DNA of 64,000 nucleotides from Gammaproteobacteria bacterium (GTDB lineage Bacteria; Pseudomonadota; Gammaproteobacteria; Burkholderiales; Rhodocyclaceae): NCBI GenBank assembly GCA_018825305.1, contig JAHJEO010000016.1, positions 364,574 to 428,573 of the forward strand, read 5' to 3'. Shown piece by piece: positions 34,170 to 42,133 of this stretch (position 1 is its first letter; each line of letters starts with the position of its first letter). The notes under the pieces were generated by a model. It saw only the letters and a program-made list of their open reading frames with translations, ran no database searches and was not told where the DNA came from. The position numbers and the translations under genes were made by a program.

Positions 34170-35553
34170 ACACCTCAAACTGCTGGTGGTCGAGGACGAT
34201 CACGCCCTGCGTGACGCGTTGCTGGTCACCCTGGATGCCGCCGGCCACCATGCCAGCGGTGCCGCCGACGGCCCGGCTGCCCTGGCGCTGCTGGGGCGCG
34301 GCCGCTTCAGCATGGTGATCTCCGACCTGCGCATGGCGCCGATGGATGGCCTCGAATTGCTGGCCGAGATCCGCAAGCGCGAGCCGACGTTACCGGTGCT
34401 GCTGATGACAGCTTTCGGCGACGTCGACAAGGCGGTAGCTGCCATGCGAGGCGGTGCCTGTGATTTCATGCTCAAGCCGTTTGAGCCGCGTGCGCTGCTC
34501 GACCAGATCGCGCGCTACGCCACCCAGCCGCCCGAGGCCGAGGGCGTCATCGCCGCCGACCCCAAGACGCGCGACCTGCTGCTGCTCGCCGCCCGGGTTG
34601 CCCGGACCGATGCGACCGTGCTGCTCACGGGCGAGTCCGGCACCGGCAAGGAAGTGTTCGCGCGCTACATCCATGACCAGTCCCAGCGCAAGGGCGGCCC
34701 CTTCGTCGCCATCAACTGTGCGGCCATCCCCGACACCCTGCTCGAGGCCACGCTGTTCGGCCACGAACGCGGCGCCTTCACCGGGGCGCAGGCTGCCCAG
34801 GCCGGCAAGTTCGAGCAGGCCAGCGGTGGCACCCTGCTGCTCGACGAGATTTCCGAAATGCCGATGGCCCTGCAGGCCAAGCTGCTGCGCGTATTGCAGG
34901 AGCGCGAGGTAGAGCGGGTCGGCGGCAAGAAGCCGGTGGCGGTCGACCTGCGTGTCATCGCCACCTCCAACCGCGACATGGCGGCCGAGGTCAAGGCCGG
35001 CCGTTTCCGCGAAGACCTCTATTACCGCCTCAACGTCTTTCCCCTGCAGATTCCCAGCCTGCGCGAACGGCCCGCCGACATCGTGCCGCTGGCGCGCCAT
35101 TTCTGTGTGCTGCACGGTCAGCGGCTGGGCAAGGTCGCCCGACTGGCGCCGGTGGCCGAGGCAATAATTGCCGCCCATGCCTGGCCGGGCAACGTGCGGG
35201 AACTGGAAAACGTCATTCAGCGGGCGGCCATTCTCGCCCCCGGAGAGACCATAGACGCCCCGCAACTGATGCTGGAAACGGGCGCGCCCGTCCCCGCGGC
35301 GATCCCGGCCGGCATTGCCGTGGCGCCAGCGCCGACTTTTCTGCCGCAGCCGCCGGTGCCCGCCAATACGGGGGGGGCGGCCGTTTCGCCCGCCAACATG
35401 AAGGATCTTGAGCGCGCCCACATCCTCGAAACACTGGCCAAGGTTGGCGGTTCGCGCAAGAAAGCCGTCGAACTGCTGGGCATCTCGGAGCGCACCTTGC
35501 GGTACAAACTGGCGCAGTATCGGGACGAAGGCCACCTGCCGCCGGAGGAATAA
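34162..35553 (+). CDS. flrC: FlrC/FleR-like sigma-54 activator, NtrC family
   Basis: This is the response regulator that drives sigma-54 flagellar promoters. The 463-residue protein has a receiver domain (phospho-acceptor D55 in MVISDLRMAPMDG, K106-type FMLKPF), an AAA+ domain with Walker A GESGTGKE (157-164) and the sigma-54 contact loop GAFTGA (204-209), and a C-terminal Fis-type helix-turn-helix (GGSRKKAVELLGISERTLRYKLAQYRDEG). The linker before the HTH is encoded partly by a 26-bp repeat copy (AVAPAPTF) and contains a G8 tract (35370-35377). It overlaps flrB. Confidence 0.93.
   Translation: MAKHLKLLVVEDDHALRDALLVTLDAAGHHASGAADGPAALALLGRGRFSMVISDLRMAPMDGLELLAEIRKREPTLPVLLMTAFGDVDKAVAAMRGGACDFMLKPFEPRALLDQIARYATQPPEAEGVIAADPKTRDLLLLAARVARTDATVLLTGESGTGKEVFARYIHDQSQRKGGPFVAINCAAIPDTLLEATLFGHERGAFTGAQAAQAGKFEQASGGTLLLDEISEMPMALQAKLLRVLQEREVERVGGKKPVAVDLRVIATSNRDMAAEVKAGRFREDLYYRLNVFPLQIPSLRERPADIVPLARHFCVLHGQRLGKVARLAPVAEAIIAAHAWPGNVRELENVIQRAAILAPGETIDAPQLMLETGAPVPAAIPAGIAVAPAPTFLPQPPVPANTGGAAVSPANMKDLERAHILETLAKVGGSRKKAVELLGISERTLRYKLAQYRDEGHLPPEE
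35160..35172. promoter_or_regulatory. flagellar palindrome inside flrC
   Basis: GGCAA-TAA-TTGCC is a perfect match to the shared palindrome but lies in flrC coding sequence, about 410 bp upstream of the fliE sigma-54 promoter. A role as a distant activator site for fliE is conceivable but unproven. Confidence 0.3.
35317..35340 (-). repeat. 26-bp dispersed repeat, copy 6 (inside flrC)
   Basis: GCCGTGGCGCCAGCGCCGAC followed by TTTT is a near-consensus copy translated in frame as AVAPAPTF in the linker between the AAA+ domain and the DNA-binding domain of FlrC. Confidence 0.7.
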
Positions 35554-35582
35554 GTCGAAGAATGATTGCCAAGATGGCGGCG

Positions 35583-35600
35583 TTGGCATATCGTTTGCTA
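35583..35600 (+). promoter_or_regulatory. sigma-54 promoter for fliE
   Basis: TTGGCAT-ATCGT-TTGCTA matches the -24/-12 consensus with one change (T for C in TGGCAC), with 10 nt between GG and GC. It lies 33 bp upstream of the fliE ATG, in the 80-bp gap after flrC. Confidence 0.82.
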
Positions 35601-35633
35601 TTGGTAAACCGGTATATTCATTGACACCCAGCC

Positions 35634-35969
35634 ATGGCGATCGATACCCGCAACGTTGAACAAATGCTGTCCGAGCTGCGCTCGGCGGCTGGTGTCGCCC
35701 AAGGCCGGCCGGCGGACCGGATCGGGGGGGGGCAGGATGCCGCTGGCGTCGATTTCTCCCAGGCACTCAAATCCGCCATCGACCAGGTCGGCCAGGCCCA
35801 GCAGCAGGCCCAGCAGATGACCAAGGATTTCGCGTCCGGCCAGAGCGATGTCAACCTGCAGGACGTTATGATCAACCTGCAGAAGGCCAACCTCTCGTTC
35901 CAACAGATGGTCCAGGTCAGGAACAAGCTGGTGTCTGCCTATCAGGACATCATGAACATGCAGGTGTGA
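35634..35969 (+). CDS. fliE: FliE, MS-ring/rod junction protein
   Basis: FliE links the MS ring to the rod and is the first rod protein exported. The 111-residue product has the typical C-terminal part (DFSQALKSAIDQVGQAQQQAQQMTKDFASGQSDVNLQDVMINLQKANLSFQQMVQVRNKLVSAYQDIMNMQV). Residues about 31-33 (GGG) are encoded by a run of nine G (35724-35732), where slippage would abolish the protein. It has its own sigma-54 promoter and is separated from fliF by flrBC. The stop codon overlaps the next ATG (TGATG in the frame transition). Confidence 0.94.
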   Translation: MAIDTRNVEQMLSELRSAAGVAQGRPADRIGGGQDAAGVDFSQALKSAIDQVGQAQQQAQQMTKDFASGQSDVNLQDVMINLQKANLSFQQMVQVRNKLVSAYQDIMNMQV

Positions 35970-36778
35970 TGTTCGCGATGTTTCGTGCCATGCTGGCGGC
36001 CACCTTGGTGGCCGTTTTCGTTTCGGCGCCGCTGGCGGTTCGTGCCCAGGTCGAAGTTGGCAGGCCCTCGGCCCTGCGCAAACTGGTCCCCGCCGGTCCG
36101 CTCGAGGGCAGCGCGTCCCGCCAGTACGACGAACTCACGCGGCAGGCGGCGGCCTCGAGAACGCTGGCTCCGGATGACCATCCGCAAGTGCGGCGCTTGC
36201 GCGGGATCGCAAAAGACATCATTCCCTTTGCCGTCCGCTGGAATCCGCGTGCCGGCCAGTGGCGTTGGGAGGTGAATCTGATTGGTTCGAAGCAGATTAA
36301 CGCCTTCTGCATGCCTGGCGGCAAGATCGTTTTCTACAGCGGCATTCTCGACGGGCTCAAGCTTACCGACGCCGAAGTGGCGATGGTCATGGGCCACGAG
36401 ATTGCCCACGCCCTGCGCGAACACGCGCGCGAGCGCATCGCCAAAAGCGAACTCACCCAACTCGGTGCCAGCCTGCTGGGTGAGATGATCGGAGGCGGCA
36501 AGTACGCCGGCGCATTCCAGATTGGCGGCGATATGCTGTCGCTCAAGTTCTCGCGCGACGATGAAAGCGAAGCCGACGTGGTTGGCCTCGAACTGGCGGC
36601 ACGTGCCGGCTATGACCCGCGCGCCGCCGTCACCCTCTGGCAGAAGATGGCAGCGGCCAGCCGGGGATCACCGCCGCAGTGGTTGTCGACGCATCCCTCG
36701 GGAAAGAACCGTATCCAGAAAATCGAACGCCAGCTGCCGCAGGTGCTGCCGCTTTATGCCGAGGCCAGGAAACGGTAG
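35969..36778 (+). CDS. M48-family periplasmic zinc metalloprotease
   Basis: This is an M48-family peptidase with a Sec signal peptide (MLAATLVAVFVSAPLAVRAQ). The catalytic zinc motif HEIAH is at about residues 142-146, and a downstream glutamate lies in the segment FSRDDESEADVVGLELAARAGYDP. Overall it resembles LoiP/BepA-type envelope-quality-control proteases without a TPR tail. The length is 269 residues from ATG 35969; the ORF-track GTG start is one codon longer. It is translationally coupled to fliE, which suggests co-regulation with the flagellum, but a flagellar substrate is only inferred. Confidence 0.88.
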   Translation: MFAMFRAMLAATLVAVFVSAPLAVRAQVEVGRPSALRKLVPAGPLEGSASRQYDELTRQAAASRTLAPDDHPQVRRLRGIAKDIIPFAVRWNPRAGQWRWEVNLIGSKQINAFCMPGGKIVFYSGILDGLKLTDAEVAMVMGHEIAHALREHARERIAKSELTQLGASLLGEMIGGGKYAGAFQIGGDMLSLKFSRDDESEADVVGLELAARAGYDPRAAVTLWQKMAAASRGSPPQWLSTHPSGKNRIQKIERQLPQVLPLYAEARKR

Positions 36779-36829
36779 GCCGATCATGGCGGGCAGCGGG
36801 GCGGGCAGAAAGGCCGCCGGCGGGTACGC

Positions 36830-37618
36830 TCAGTTCATCCCCGTTTCGCGTGCCTTGCGCTCGCGCTCGACCTTGATGATGTAGCGTTGCACCAGCGTCA
36901 GCATGGGGCCGGGCATGGTCTTGAACTGGCAACCGGCGCGCTTGACGTTGGAGCCGTTGCGCAGCGTCAGCTCGAAGAGGTTGCAGACCCTGAGCGTGGC
37001 GACAATGATGCCGACTTCCGGTAGCTCGAGGCGGCAGTTCGGGAATTCGGTGCCGGCCTGAAAGCCGATGTCGTCGGGCGGCGACATGATCGCCAGGCCG
37101 CCACCACTGATGTCCATCACCTTAACCTCGAGCTGGCCGCGGCTGCCGTCGTCCTTTTCATAAGGCACGATGCAGCGCAGCGGGCGGGCAATCGGCACCG
37201 TCAGGCGGAAGAACTCGCGCCGCTGCAGTCGCAACACCGTGTCCGGAAAAGCCGCCCGGAACGCCGGGCGCCCCTCGTAGTCCACCTCGGCCAGCCCGCG
37301 CAGGATGAACTGGATTTTCACATTCTCGAGTTGCGTCGCGCAGAACAGCTTGTCCGCTTCCAGCGCTTTGCGGTTCATGGCGGCGTCGCTGCCGTAATCG
37401 AGAATGATCGTGTCTTCCTCGATGGCCACCAGCGTGGTCAGCAGAAAGTCGCGGCCTTCGTTGAAATAGACCGTGATGCGCGCAGCGTCGGGCAGCAGGG
37501 CGCGTAGAACAAACAGGATTTCATTCCTGGTGCTCAGCAGGTACTGGCTATAGTCGCCTGGTTCGAGCAGCTCGGGTGCCGATGGCGACTCAACGGGAAG
37601 GGTTTGCTGTTGGTTCAT
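36830..37618 (-). CDS. YcgR-like PilZ flagellar brake protein
   Basis: It has the two-domain YcgR architecture: an N-terminal YcgR domain (ARITVYFNEGRDFLLTTLVAIEEDTIILDYGSD) followed by a PilZ domain with both cyclic-di-GMP-binding motifs intact (RRxxxR as RREFFR, and DxSxxG as DISGGG). In other bacteria such proteins slow the motor at high cyclic-di-GMP. From ATG 37618 it is 262 residues. It is the last gene of the minus-strand fliD-fliS-fliT-fliK2-flhX block, 74 bp after flhX. A second, related protein lies at 58218-58961. Confidence 0.9.
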   Translation of the reverse strand: MNQQQTLPVESPSAPELLEPGDYSQYLLSTRNEILFVLRALLPDAARITVYFNEGRDFLLTTLVAIEEDTIILDYGSDAAMNRKALEADKLFCATQLENVKIQFILRGLAEVDYEGRPAFRAAFPDTVLRLQRREFFRLTVPIARPLRCIVPYEKDDGSRGQLEVKVMDISGGGLAIMSPPDDIGFQAGTEFPNCRLELPEVGIIVATLRVCNLFELTLRNGSNVKRAGCQFKTMPGPMLTLVQRYIIKVERERKARETGMN

Positions 37619-37692
37619 TTGACCTGACGCCGGAAACGCGATTCTAGCAGCATGACCCAACGTCGATGTCGCACCGGTCGCACCGGGCGTGG

Positions 37693-37983
37693 TCAGTCAG
37701 GGCCAGTGATGCCCTTGCGTTCAACCCGGTAGAGCCAGGCCAGCAACTCGGCTACCGCGACGTAAAGCGCGGGGGGGATGCGGTCGTCGAGATCGACCTG
37801 CGCCAGCAGGGTAACCAGCTCCGGTGACTCGTGCACGAACACGCCATGTTCGCGTGCCCGCGCGATGATCTCGTCGGCGATCAGGCCGCGACCCTTGGCC
37901 ACCACGCGCGGCGCGGCGTCTCCCGGCGCATAGGCCAGGGCTACCGCCAGCGAGCGCTCATCCTTGTTACGGCTCGGGCTCAT
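37693..37983 (-). CDS. free FlhB C-terminal-domain homolog (FlhX/FhlB type)
   Basis: This 96-residue protein aligns with the post-cleavage cytoplasmic domain of FlhB (SLAVALAYAPGDAAPRVVAKGRGLIADEIIARAREHGVFVHESPELVTLLAQVDLDDRIPPALYVAVAELLAWLYRVE). Compare FlhB HFAVALKYDAANMGAPKVVAKGMNLVAHKI. It lacks membrane segments and the NPTH cleavage site. Such stand-alone domains (FlhX in Campylobacter) can partly replace the cleaved FlhB domain in export switching. It overlaps the FliK-like gene by 17 bp, implying a joint role. Confidence 0.9.
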   Translation of the reverse strand: MSPSRNKDERSLAVALAYAPGDAAPRVVAKGRGLIADEIIARAREHGVFVHESPELVTLLAQVDLDDRIPPALYVAVAELLAWLYRVERKGITGPD

Positions 37984-39124
37984 GTTTGACCTGCATGCCC
38001 AGCAATTTCAGGCCCGCTTCATTGAGTGCGGCCGCCAGCGCCGGCGTTTCGTCGCGCAGGTCCGCCGCGCTGGCACCATACGGCGTTGCCAGCGCGATGC
38101 GCACGCCGGCGGGAGTCAGTTGCAGTGTGGCATCGATGCGGCCCAGGCGCGGCGTGGTCAGCGACAGCGTGGTGTTCCAGCGGCCGGCTTCTTCGTCAGC
38201 GGCACTGCCTTCGCCGTCCGGCTTCTCGTATTCGATCTGCCAGTCCATGTTCTGCCCCGGCCAGACTTCGCCATGCCACAACATGCGCTGACCGGCCGCC
38301 GCTTCCAGTTGCTGTTGTACCAGCGGCCGTAGCTCTTCGGGCACCGACTGCCCCGGCGAAAAAGTCGGCGCTGGCGACACGGCGCCTGATGCCGGAGGGG
38401 GCGGTGCCGCGGCCTCCGGCGTGCCGAACAAGCTGCTGAGCAAGGCCGTGACGCCCGTGGCACGGGGTATGGAAGCCGCCAGAGCCGCAGCACGGGCCGC
38501 CGTCTGGTCCGGCGCAATGCGGTGCGCCGCAAGCAGATCGGGCGCCGAGAGGCGGCCTTGCGGCTCATGCAGCAGGTTGGCAAGCGGCATCTTGCCGCTG
38601 ACCCACTGCGCCTGGTGCGATTCGTAGAACAGCCCGCTTTGCGCAACCGCAGTTTTCAGGGCGGGCAAGAGTTCCTGTGCCGCAGCCGGGGGCGCCCGCA
38701 GCAACGGCTGGCCGCGGTTGAGTGGTGCCGGTGTCGGTGTCTCGCCCTCGGGCACCAGCAGCTTGCCGATCATCTGACCCGCTGGCGAAAGCCGCGAAAA
38801 CTGATAGGTGGCGGGCGTGCCTTCTGCCGCCGCTTTCGGTGCGAGCTGGGCGATGACCACCCGTGCGCTGCGGTCGACCACCACCAGTTCCAGCACGTCG
38901 CCTGCCTTGGCGCCTTCCGGCAACTGCAGCGTCAGCAGCTTGCCGGCCACCATGGCCTTGTAGGTGTTTTCCGGCAGCACCTCGTGGATGCGGGCCGTGA
39001 AGTTCTGGCCGAGCTGAAGGTCAGGCAGGTCGGCCGGAATCGGCCGCACCGGCGAAACCGGATGCAACATCGATTCCGCTTGTGCCTTTAGCTGCAGGCC
39101 GACATCGGGGGGGATCAGTGCCAT
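37967..39124 (-). CDS. second FliK-like hook-length-control-domain protein
   Basis: The 385-residue protein has an N-terminal part with PDLQLGQNFTARIHEVLPENTYKAMVAGKLLTLQLPEGAKAGDVLELVVVDRSARVVIAQL, a long variable middle, and a C-terminal FliK-type domain (WNTTLSLTTPRLGRIDATLQLTPAGVRIALATPYGASAADLRDETPALAAALNEAGLKLLGMQVKHE). It differs strongly from FliK at 26479-27612. It is coupled to the FlhB-domain protein downstream. A 26-bp repeat copy encodes VSPAPTFSPG in the middle region, and a G7 tract (39107-39113) falls near the N-terminus. Confidence 0.88.
   Translation of the reverse strand: MALIPPDVGLQLKAQAESMLHPVSPVRPIPADLPDLQLGQNFTARIHEVLPENTYKAMVAGKLLTLQLPEGAKAGDVLELVVVDRSARVVIAQLAPKAAAEGTPATYQFSRLSPAGQMIGKLLVPEGETPTPAPLNRGQPLLRAPPAAAQELLPALKTAVAQSGLFYESHQAQWVSGKMPLANLLHEPQGRLSAPDLLAAHRIAPDQTAARAAALAASIPRATGVTALLSSLFGTPEAAAPPPPASGAVSPAPTFSPGQSVPEELRPLVQQQLEAAAGQRMLWHGEVWPGQNMDWQIEYEKPDGEGSAADEEAGRWNTTLSLTTPRLGRIDATLQLTPAGVRIALATPYGASAADLRDETPALAAALNEAGLKLLGMQVKHEPEP
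38358..38384 (+). repeat. 26-bp dispersed repeat, copy 7 (inside fliK-like gene)
   Basis: GAAAAAGTCGGCGCTGGCGA followed by CACGGCG is a full-consensus copy. The host gene on the minus strand reads [11 protein letters not shown]. Confidence 0.75.
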
Positions 39125-39186
39125 GGCTGGCCCCGGAAATCAGGGGCGAGGCGGGCGGTCATGGTGGCGAGCGGCGCCACCCATGC

Positions 39187-39531
39187 TCAGCCGGCGGCGC
39201 CGTAGGCGCGCTCGACTTCCTTGCGCTTGTGCGTGCTGCCGAGAAACTGCCGCACATTCTCCATCCACGGCTCGGTATGGCGGCGAATCTCGGCATCGTC
39301 ATCGAGGATGCGCTGGATGATCGCGGCCTTGAGCGCCTTGTCACCCGCAACCAGCGAAGCGTTTGGCTCGTCCTCGCTTGCCAGAGTGTCGCGCAGTGCC
39401 GCGACGCTTTGCTCCAGGGAGACCAGGGCCTCCCAGTCCTGCAGCCGCGCCGCCTCGACCATGCGGGCCGAAAGCGCGCTCATTTCCTTGTAGGTTTCGA
39501 TCTGGGAAGGCATCGGCAGCATGGTAGCCAT
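39187..39531 (-). CDS. fliT: FliT-like chaperone for FliD
   Basis: This is a small helical protein in the fliT position after fliD-fliS. From ATG 39531 the 114-residue sequence MATMLPMPSQIETYKEMSALSARMVEAARLQDWEALVSLEQSVAALRDTL ... QRILDDDAEIRRHTEPWMENVRQFLGSTHKRKEVERAYGA fits the FliT pattern of four helices with a C-terminal basic helix. Its start overlaps the fliS stop by one base (TGATG). FliT normally binds FliD and the export ATPase components. Confidence 0.85.
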   Translation of the reverse strand: MATMLPMPSQIETYKEMSALSARMVEAARLQDWEALVSLEQSVAALRDTLASEDEPNASLVAGDKALKAAIIQRILDDDAEIRRHTEPWMENVRQFLGSTHKRKEVERAYGAAG

Positions 39532-39956
39532 CAGGCGGCCGCCTTGCTCGGGGGAACTGCAGTCTGATCTTTGCCTATTTCTTCCCAGGCGCCACGCAGT
39601 TCGTGGAGCAAGCCGACAACCTCGTTGATTGCCGCCTGATCGCCCCGAATATTCGCCAGCTGCAGCCTGACGCACATGTAGTCGTAAAGCGCAGTCAGTC
39701 GCACCGCGAGTTCGCCGCCCACCTTGGCATCGAGGCTGTCGCGCAAGCCTTGGCCGATGATCGAACTGGCCTTGAGAATAGATTCGCTCATGGCCATCTT
39801 GTCGCCGCTTTTCAACTGGGTGCCGGCCGAGGCCAGCGCGAGCAGCGCGCCGTCATAAAGCATGAGAACCAGCTTGTGCGGGCTGGCCGTCTCGACACTC
39901 ATATCCAGGCCTACCTTGCCGTAGGCGGCTTTTGCGCTGCTCATGGTCTGGAACAT
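39531..39956 (-). CDS. fliS: FliS, flagellin export chaperone
   Basis: FliS binds the flagellin C-terminus before export. The 141-residue protein contains the family stretch AYGKVGLDMSVETASPHKLVLMLYDGALLALASAGTQLKSGDKMAMSESILKASSIIGQGLRDSLDAKVGGELAVRLTALYDYMCVRLQLANI. It lies 15 bp after fliD in the conserved order fliD-fliS-fliT. Confidence 0.96.
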   Translation of the reverse strand: MFQTMSSAKAAYGKVGLDMSVETASPHKLVLMLYDGALLALASAGTQLKSGDKMAMSESILKASSIIGQGLRDSLDAKVGGELAVRLTALYDYMCVRLQLANIRGDQAAINEVVGLLHELRGAWEEIGKDQTAVPPSKAAA

Positions 39957-39971
39957 CAGATTCTCCTGGGA

Positions 39972-41984
39972 TTACGTGTTGCTGGACGAACTTGGCAGGT
40001 TGGCCAGTTGCTGCGTGAGGTATTCCGAGGTTTGCTGCATCGAGGCGATCAGGCCATCCAGCGCCGCGAACTGCTTGCGATAGCGCGCCTCGATGCCTTC
40101 GAGGCGGCGTTCCATCGTGGCGCGACGCGACGCGATGTCCTCGATCGACCGGTCGATGCCGTCGGTGCGGCTTGCCAGCGTGCCATCGTCGTCGAGCATG
40201 CCGGTGATGGCCTGCTCGAGTTGCCAGGCGATGCCGCGCGAAAAGCCCACCGTGCCGCGCGCGCCGGTGCTGCCGCCCTCGATCAGCAACTGCAGGCCGC
40301 TGGCGGCGCTCGTGCCGGTCAGCAGCTGCCCGGTGCCGGTGGCGGCGCTGCCGCCGATTTCCCCCGCGACATTGACGCCGGTGGTGCTGACGGTCGAGCC
40401 GAACAGCGTGGCGGCGGCGCTGCCGCCGGTCACCAGAATGCTCGACGAGGAACCGTAGATCGTCGAGGTCAGCGTGAGCACCCCGTTGGCGTGGGCGACC
40501 GAAGCCTTGTGGCCCAGCGCCTTGTAGGAACTGTCGCTGTTGATCCGCGATTGCAGCTCCGCCACCAGCTCGTCACGCGTGTAGTCGCCGTTATTGAGCG
40601 TGATCGTCGTCGATACGCCGTTGAGCTTGAGCGTCAGCGTGTTGTTGCTGGCGTTGATCGTGGTGTCGCCGTCCACCAGCGCCGCGCTGCCGACGGCGCT
40701 GCCGCGCGTGGCGATCTGCGTGATGTTGACGCCAAAACGACCGGGCTGCGTGTTGCTCGAAGAACCCGCATAGCTCACCAGGCTGTCGCTCGGTACGCCC
40801 ATCGTCGCGAACAGGGGGGCGATGTTTTTTGTCGTGTCGGCCAGCACGCCGTCGAGCTTGGTGCTGTCGAGCGACAGGGTGCCGTCGCGCTGGAAGCTGA
40901 CGCCGATGTCGGACAGCGACTGCACCCCGCCGTCGGCATAGTCCAGCCGCTGGGTCAGGATGTTGCGCATCTGGCTTTCCATGCCGCGCAAGGTGGAGTC
41001 GCCCAGCAGCAGCCCGCCTTTCTGTGTCTTGAAGTCGTAGCCGCCCAGTTCCTTGGCCGTCGCGGTCAACTCGTTGTAGGCGGTGACGAAGCCTTCGACG
41101 GCAGATTTGACGCCGCTGGTGTCGCGCTCGACGGTCAGGGTGGTCGGGCTGCCGGCGTTCGTCTTCAGCAGGTTCAGCGTCACGCCGGTAATGGCGTCGC
41201 CGATGAGGTTGGTGCTCTTGCTGACGGCGATGCCATCGATGCTGAGCGCGGCGTTCTGGGCTGCCAGCTTCTGCTCGAGATTCTTGCCGCTGCCCGCGTC
41301 GGCCGTCGGGTCGTAGGCCAGCTGCGAAAGCCCGAGCGTATCGACGTTGCTGCCGGCACCGTCGTTGCTCACCAGTACCCGCAGCGAGTTGGCCGCGCCG
41401 CTGTCGTCGCCCGACAGCACCAGCCGGTAGCCGGTGCCATCGTTGAGGATGCTGGCCGTCACGCCGGCGTCGGCACCGTTGATGGCGTCGCGGATGCCCG
41501 CCAGCGAGTTGTTCGTGCTGTCGATGGTGATTGCCGTCGAGGTCTTGTCGGCATTGACGGCGAAACTCTTGGGCGGGCCGGCGGCATAGGTGCCGAAGTC
41601 GATGGTCAGCGTGCCGGTGCCGACGCTCGATGCCGGGTCCTCGAAAGCGCTCGAGGCGATCTTGTGGCTCTGCGCAAGCGTGCTCACTTCGATCGAATGG
41701 CTGCCGGGCCTGGCAATGCTGCTGGTCGTGGCCGAAACCACCGTCGCATCCGCCACGCTGGCCTTGGTCGTATTGAACTTGCTCGTCGAGGAAAGACCGG
41801 CCGCAGCGGTCTGGAAGCTCGCGTAGGCGCCCTTCAGGGTGCCGTAGGCCGTCAGCTTGGCCTGGAAATCGACCTCTTTCTTGTCCAGGGCGGTCAGCGG
41901 CAGGCGCTCGGCCTCCATCAGCTTGCTCACCAAGCCGTTGAGGTCGAGCCCCGATCCGATGCCTAACGAAGAAATTCCAGCCAT
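39972..41984 (-). CDS. fliD: FliD, filament cap protein
   Basis: FliD caps the filament and folds incoming flagellin. I start at ATG 41984 (MAGISSLGIGSGLDLNGLVSKLMEAERLPLTALDKKEVDFQAKLTAYGTLKGAYASFQTA), which matches FliD openings; the ORF-track start is 15 codons longer. The 670-residue protein is longer than average (about 450-500). It includes a module at about 434-529 (TLTLKLNGVSTTITLNNGDYTRDELVAELQSRINSD ... SSSILVTGGSAAATLFGS) like those in FlgE and FlgL. The C-terminal coiled region is typical. A sigma-28-like promoter is at 42010-42036. Confidence 0.96.
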   Translation of the reverse strand: MAGISSLGIGSGLDLNGLVSKLMEAERLPLTALDKKEVDFQAKLTAYGTLKGAYASFQTAAAGLSSTSKFNTTKASVADATVVSATTSSIARPGSHSIEVSTLAQSHKIASSAFEDPASSVGTGTLTIDFGTYAAGPPKSFAVNADKTSTAITIDSTNNSLAGIRDAINGADAGVTASILNDGTGYRLVLSGDDSGAANSLRVLVSNDGAGSNVDTLGLSQLAYDPTADAGSGKNLEQKLAAQNAALSIDGIAVSKSTNLIGDAITGVTLNLLKTNAGSPTTLTVERDTSGVKSAVEGFVTAYNELTATAKELGGYDFKTQKGGLLLGDSTLRGMESQMRNILTQRLDYADGGVQSLSDIGVSFQRDGTLSLDSTKLDGVLADTTKNIAPLFATMGVPSDSLVSYAGSSSNTQPGRFGVNITQIATRGSAVGSAALVDGDTTINASNNTLTLKLNGVSTTITLNNGDYTRDELVAELQSRINSDSSYKALGHKASVAHANGVLTLTSTIYGSSSSILVTGGSAAATLFGSTVSTTGVNVAGEIGGSAATGTGQLLTGTSAASGLQLLIEGGSTGARGTVGFSRGIAWQLEQAITGMLDDDGTLASRTDGIDRSIEDIASRRATMERRLEGIEARYRKQFAALDGLIASMQQTSEYLTQQLANLPSSSSNT

Positions 41985-42009
41985 GATCCAGAGTCCTTGG
42001 TTAATCCAT

Positions 42010-42036
42010 CTAACGGCCGATCCCGTCAAATCTGTA
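42010..42036 (-). promoter_or_regulatory. sigma-28-like promoter for fliD-fliS-fliT
   Basis: On the minus strand TACAGATT, an 11-nt spacer, then GCCGTTAG resembles TAAAGTTT-N11-GCCGATAA with two changes in each box. The position, about 25 bp upstream of the fliD ATG, is right for a class III gene. Confidence 0.6.
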
Positions 42037-42073
42037 GAGCAGGATGCGTTCCATGCCGCGCCGCGCCGGCTGC

Positions 42074-42098
42074 CGCCGTTCCGCCAGCGCCGACTTTT
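42074..42098 (-). repeat. 26-bp dispersed repeat, copy 8 (fliD-fliC1 gap)
   Basis: CGCCGTTCCGCCAGCGCCGA followed by CTTTT is an intergenic copy between the fliC1 terminator and the fliD promoter. Confidence 0.7.
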
Positions 42099-42133
42099 CC
42101 TGAATTATCCGCAGAATAAGAAAAAAGCCGGCC

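Noticed and set aside
39603-41966. 787-aa plus-strand ORF opposite fliD
   Set aside because: It mirrors fliD codons; its composition (Arg, Gly, His, Val) is that of antisense reading, and fliD itself is unambiguous.
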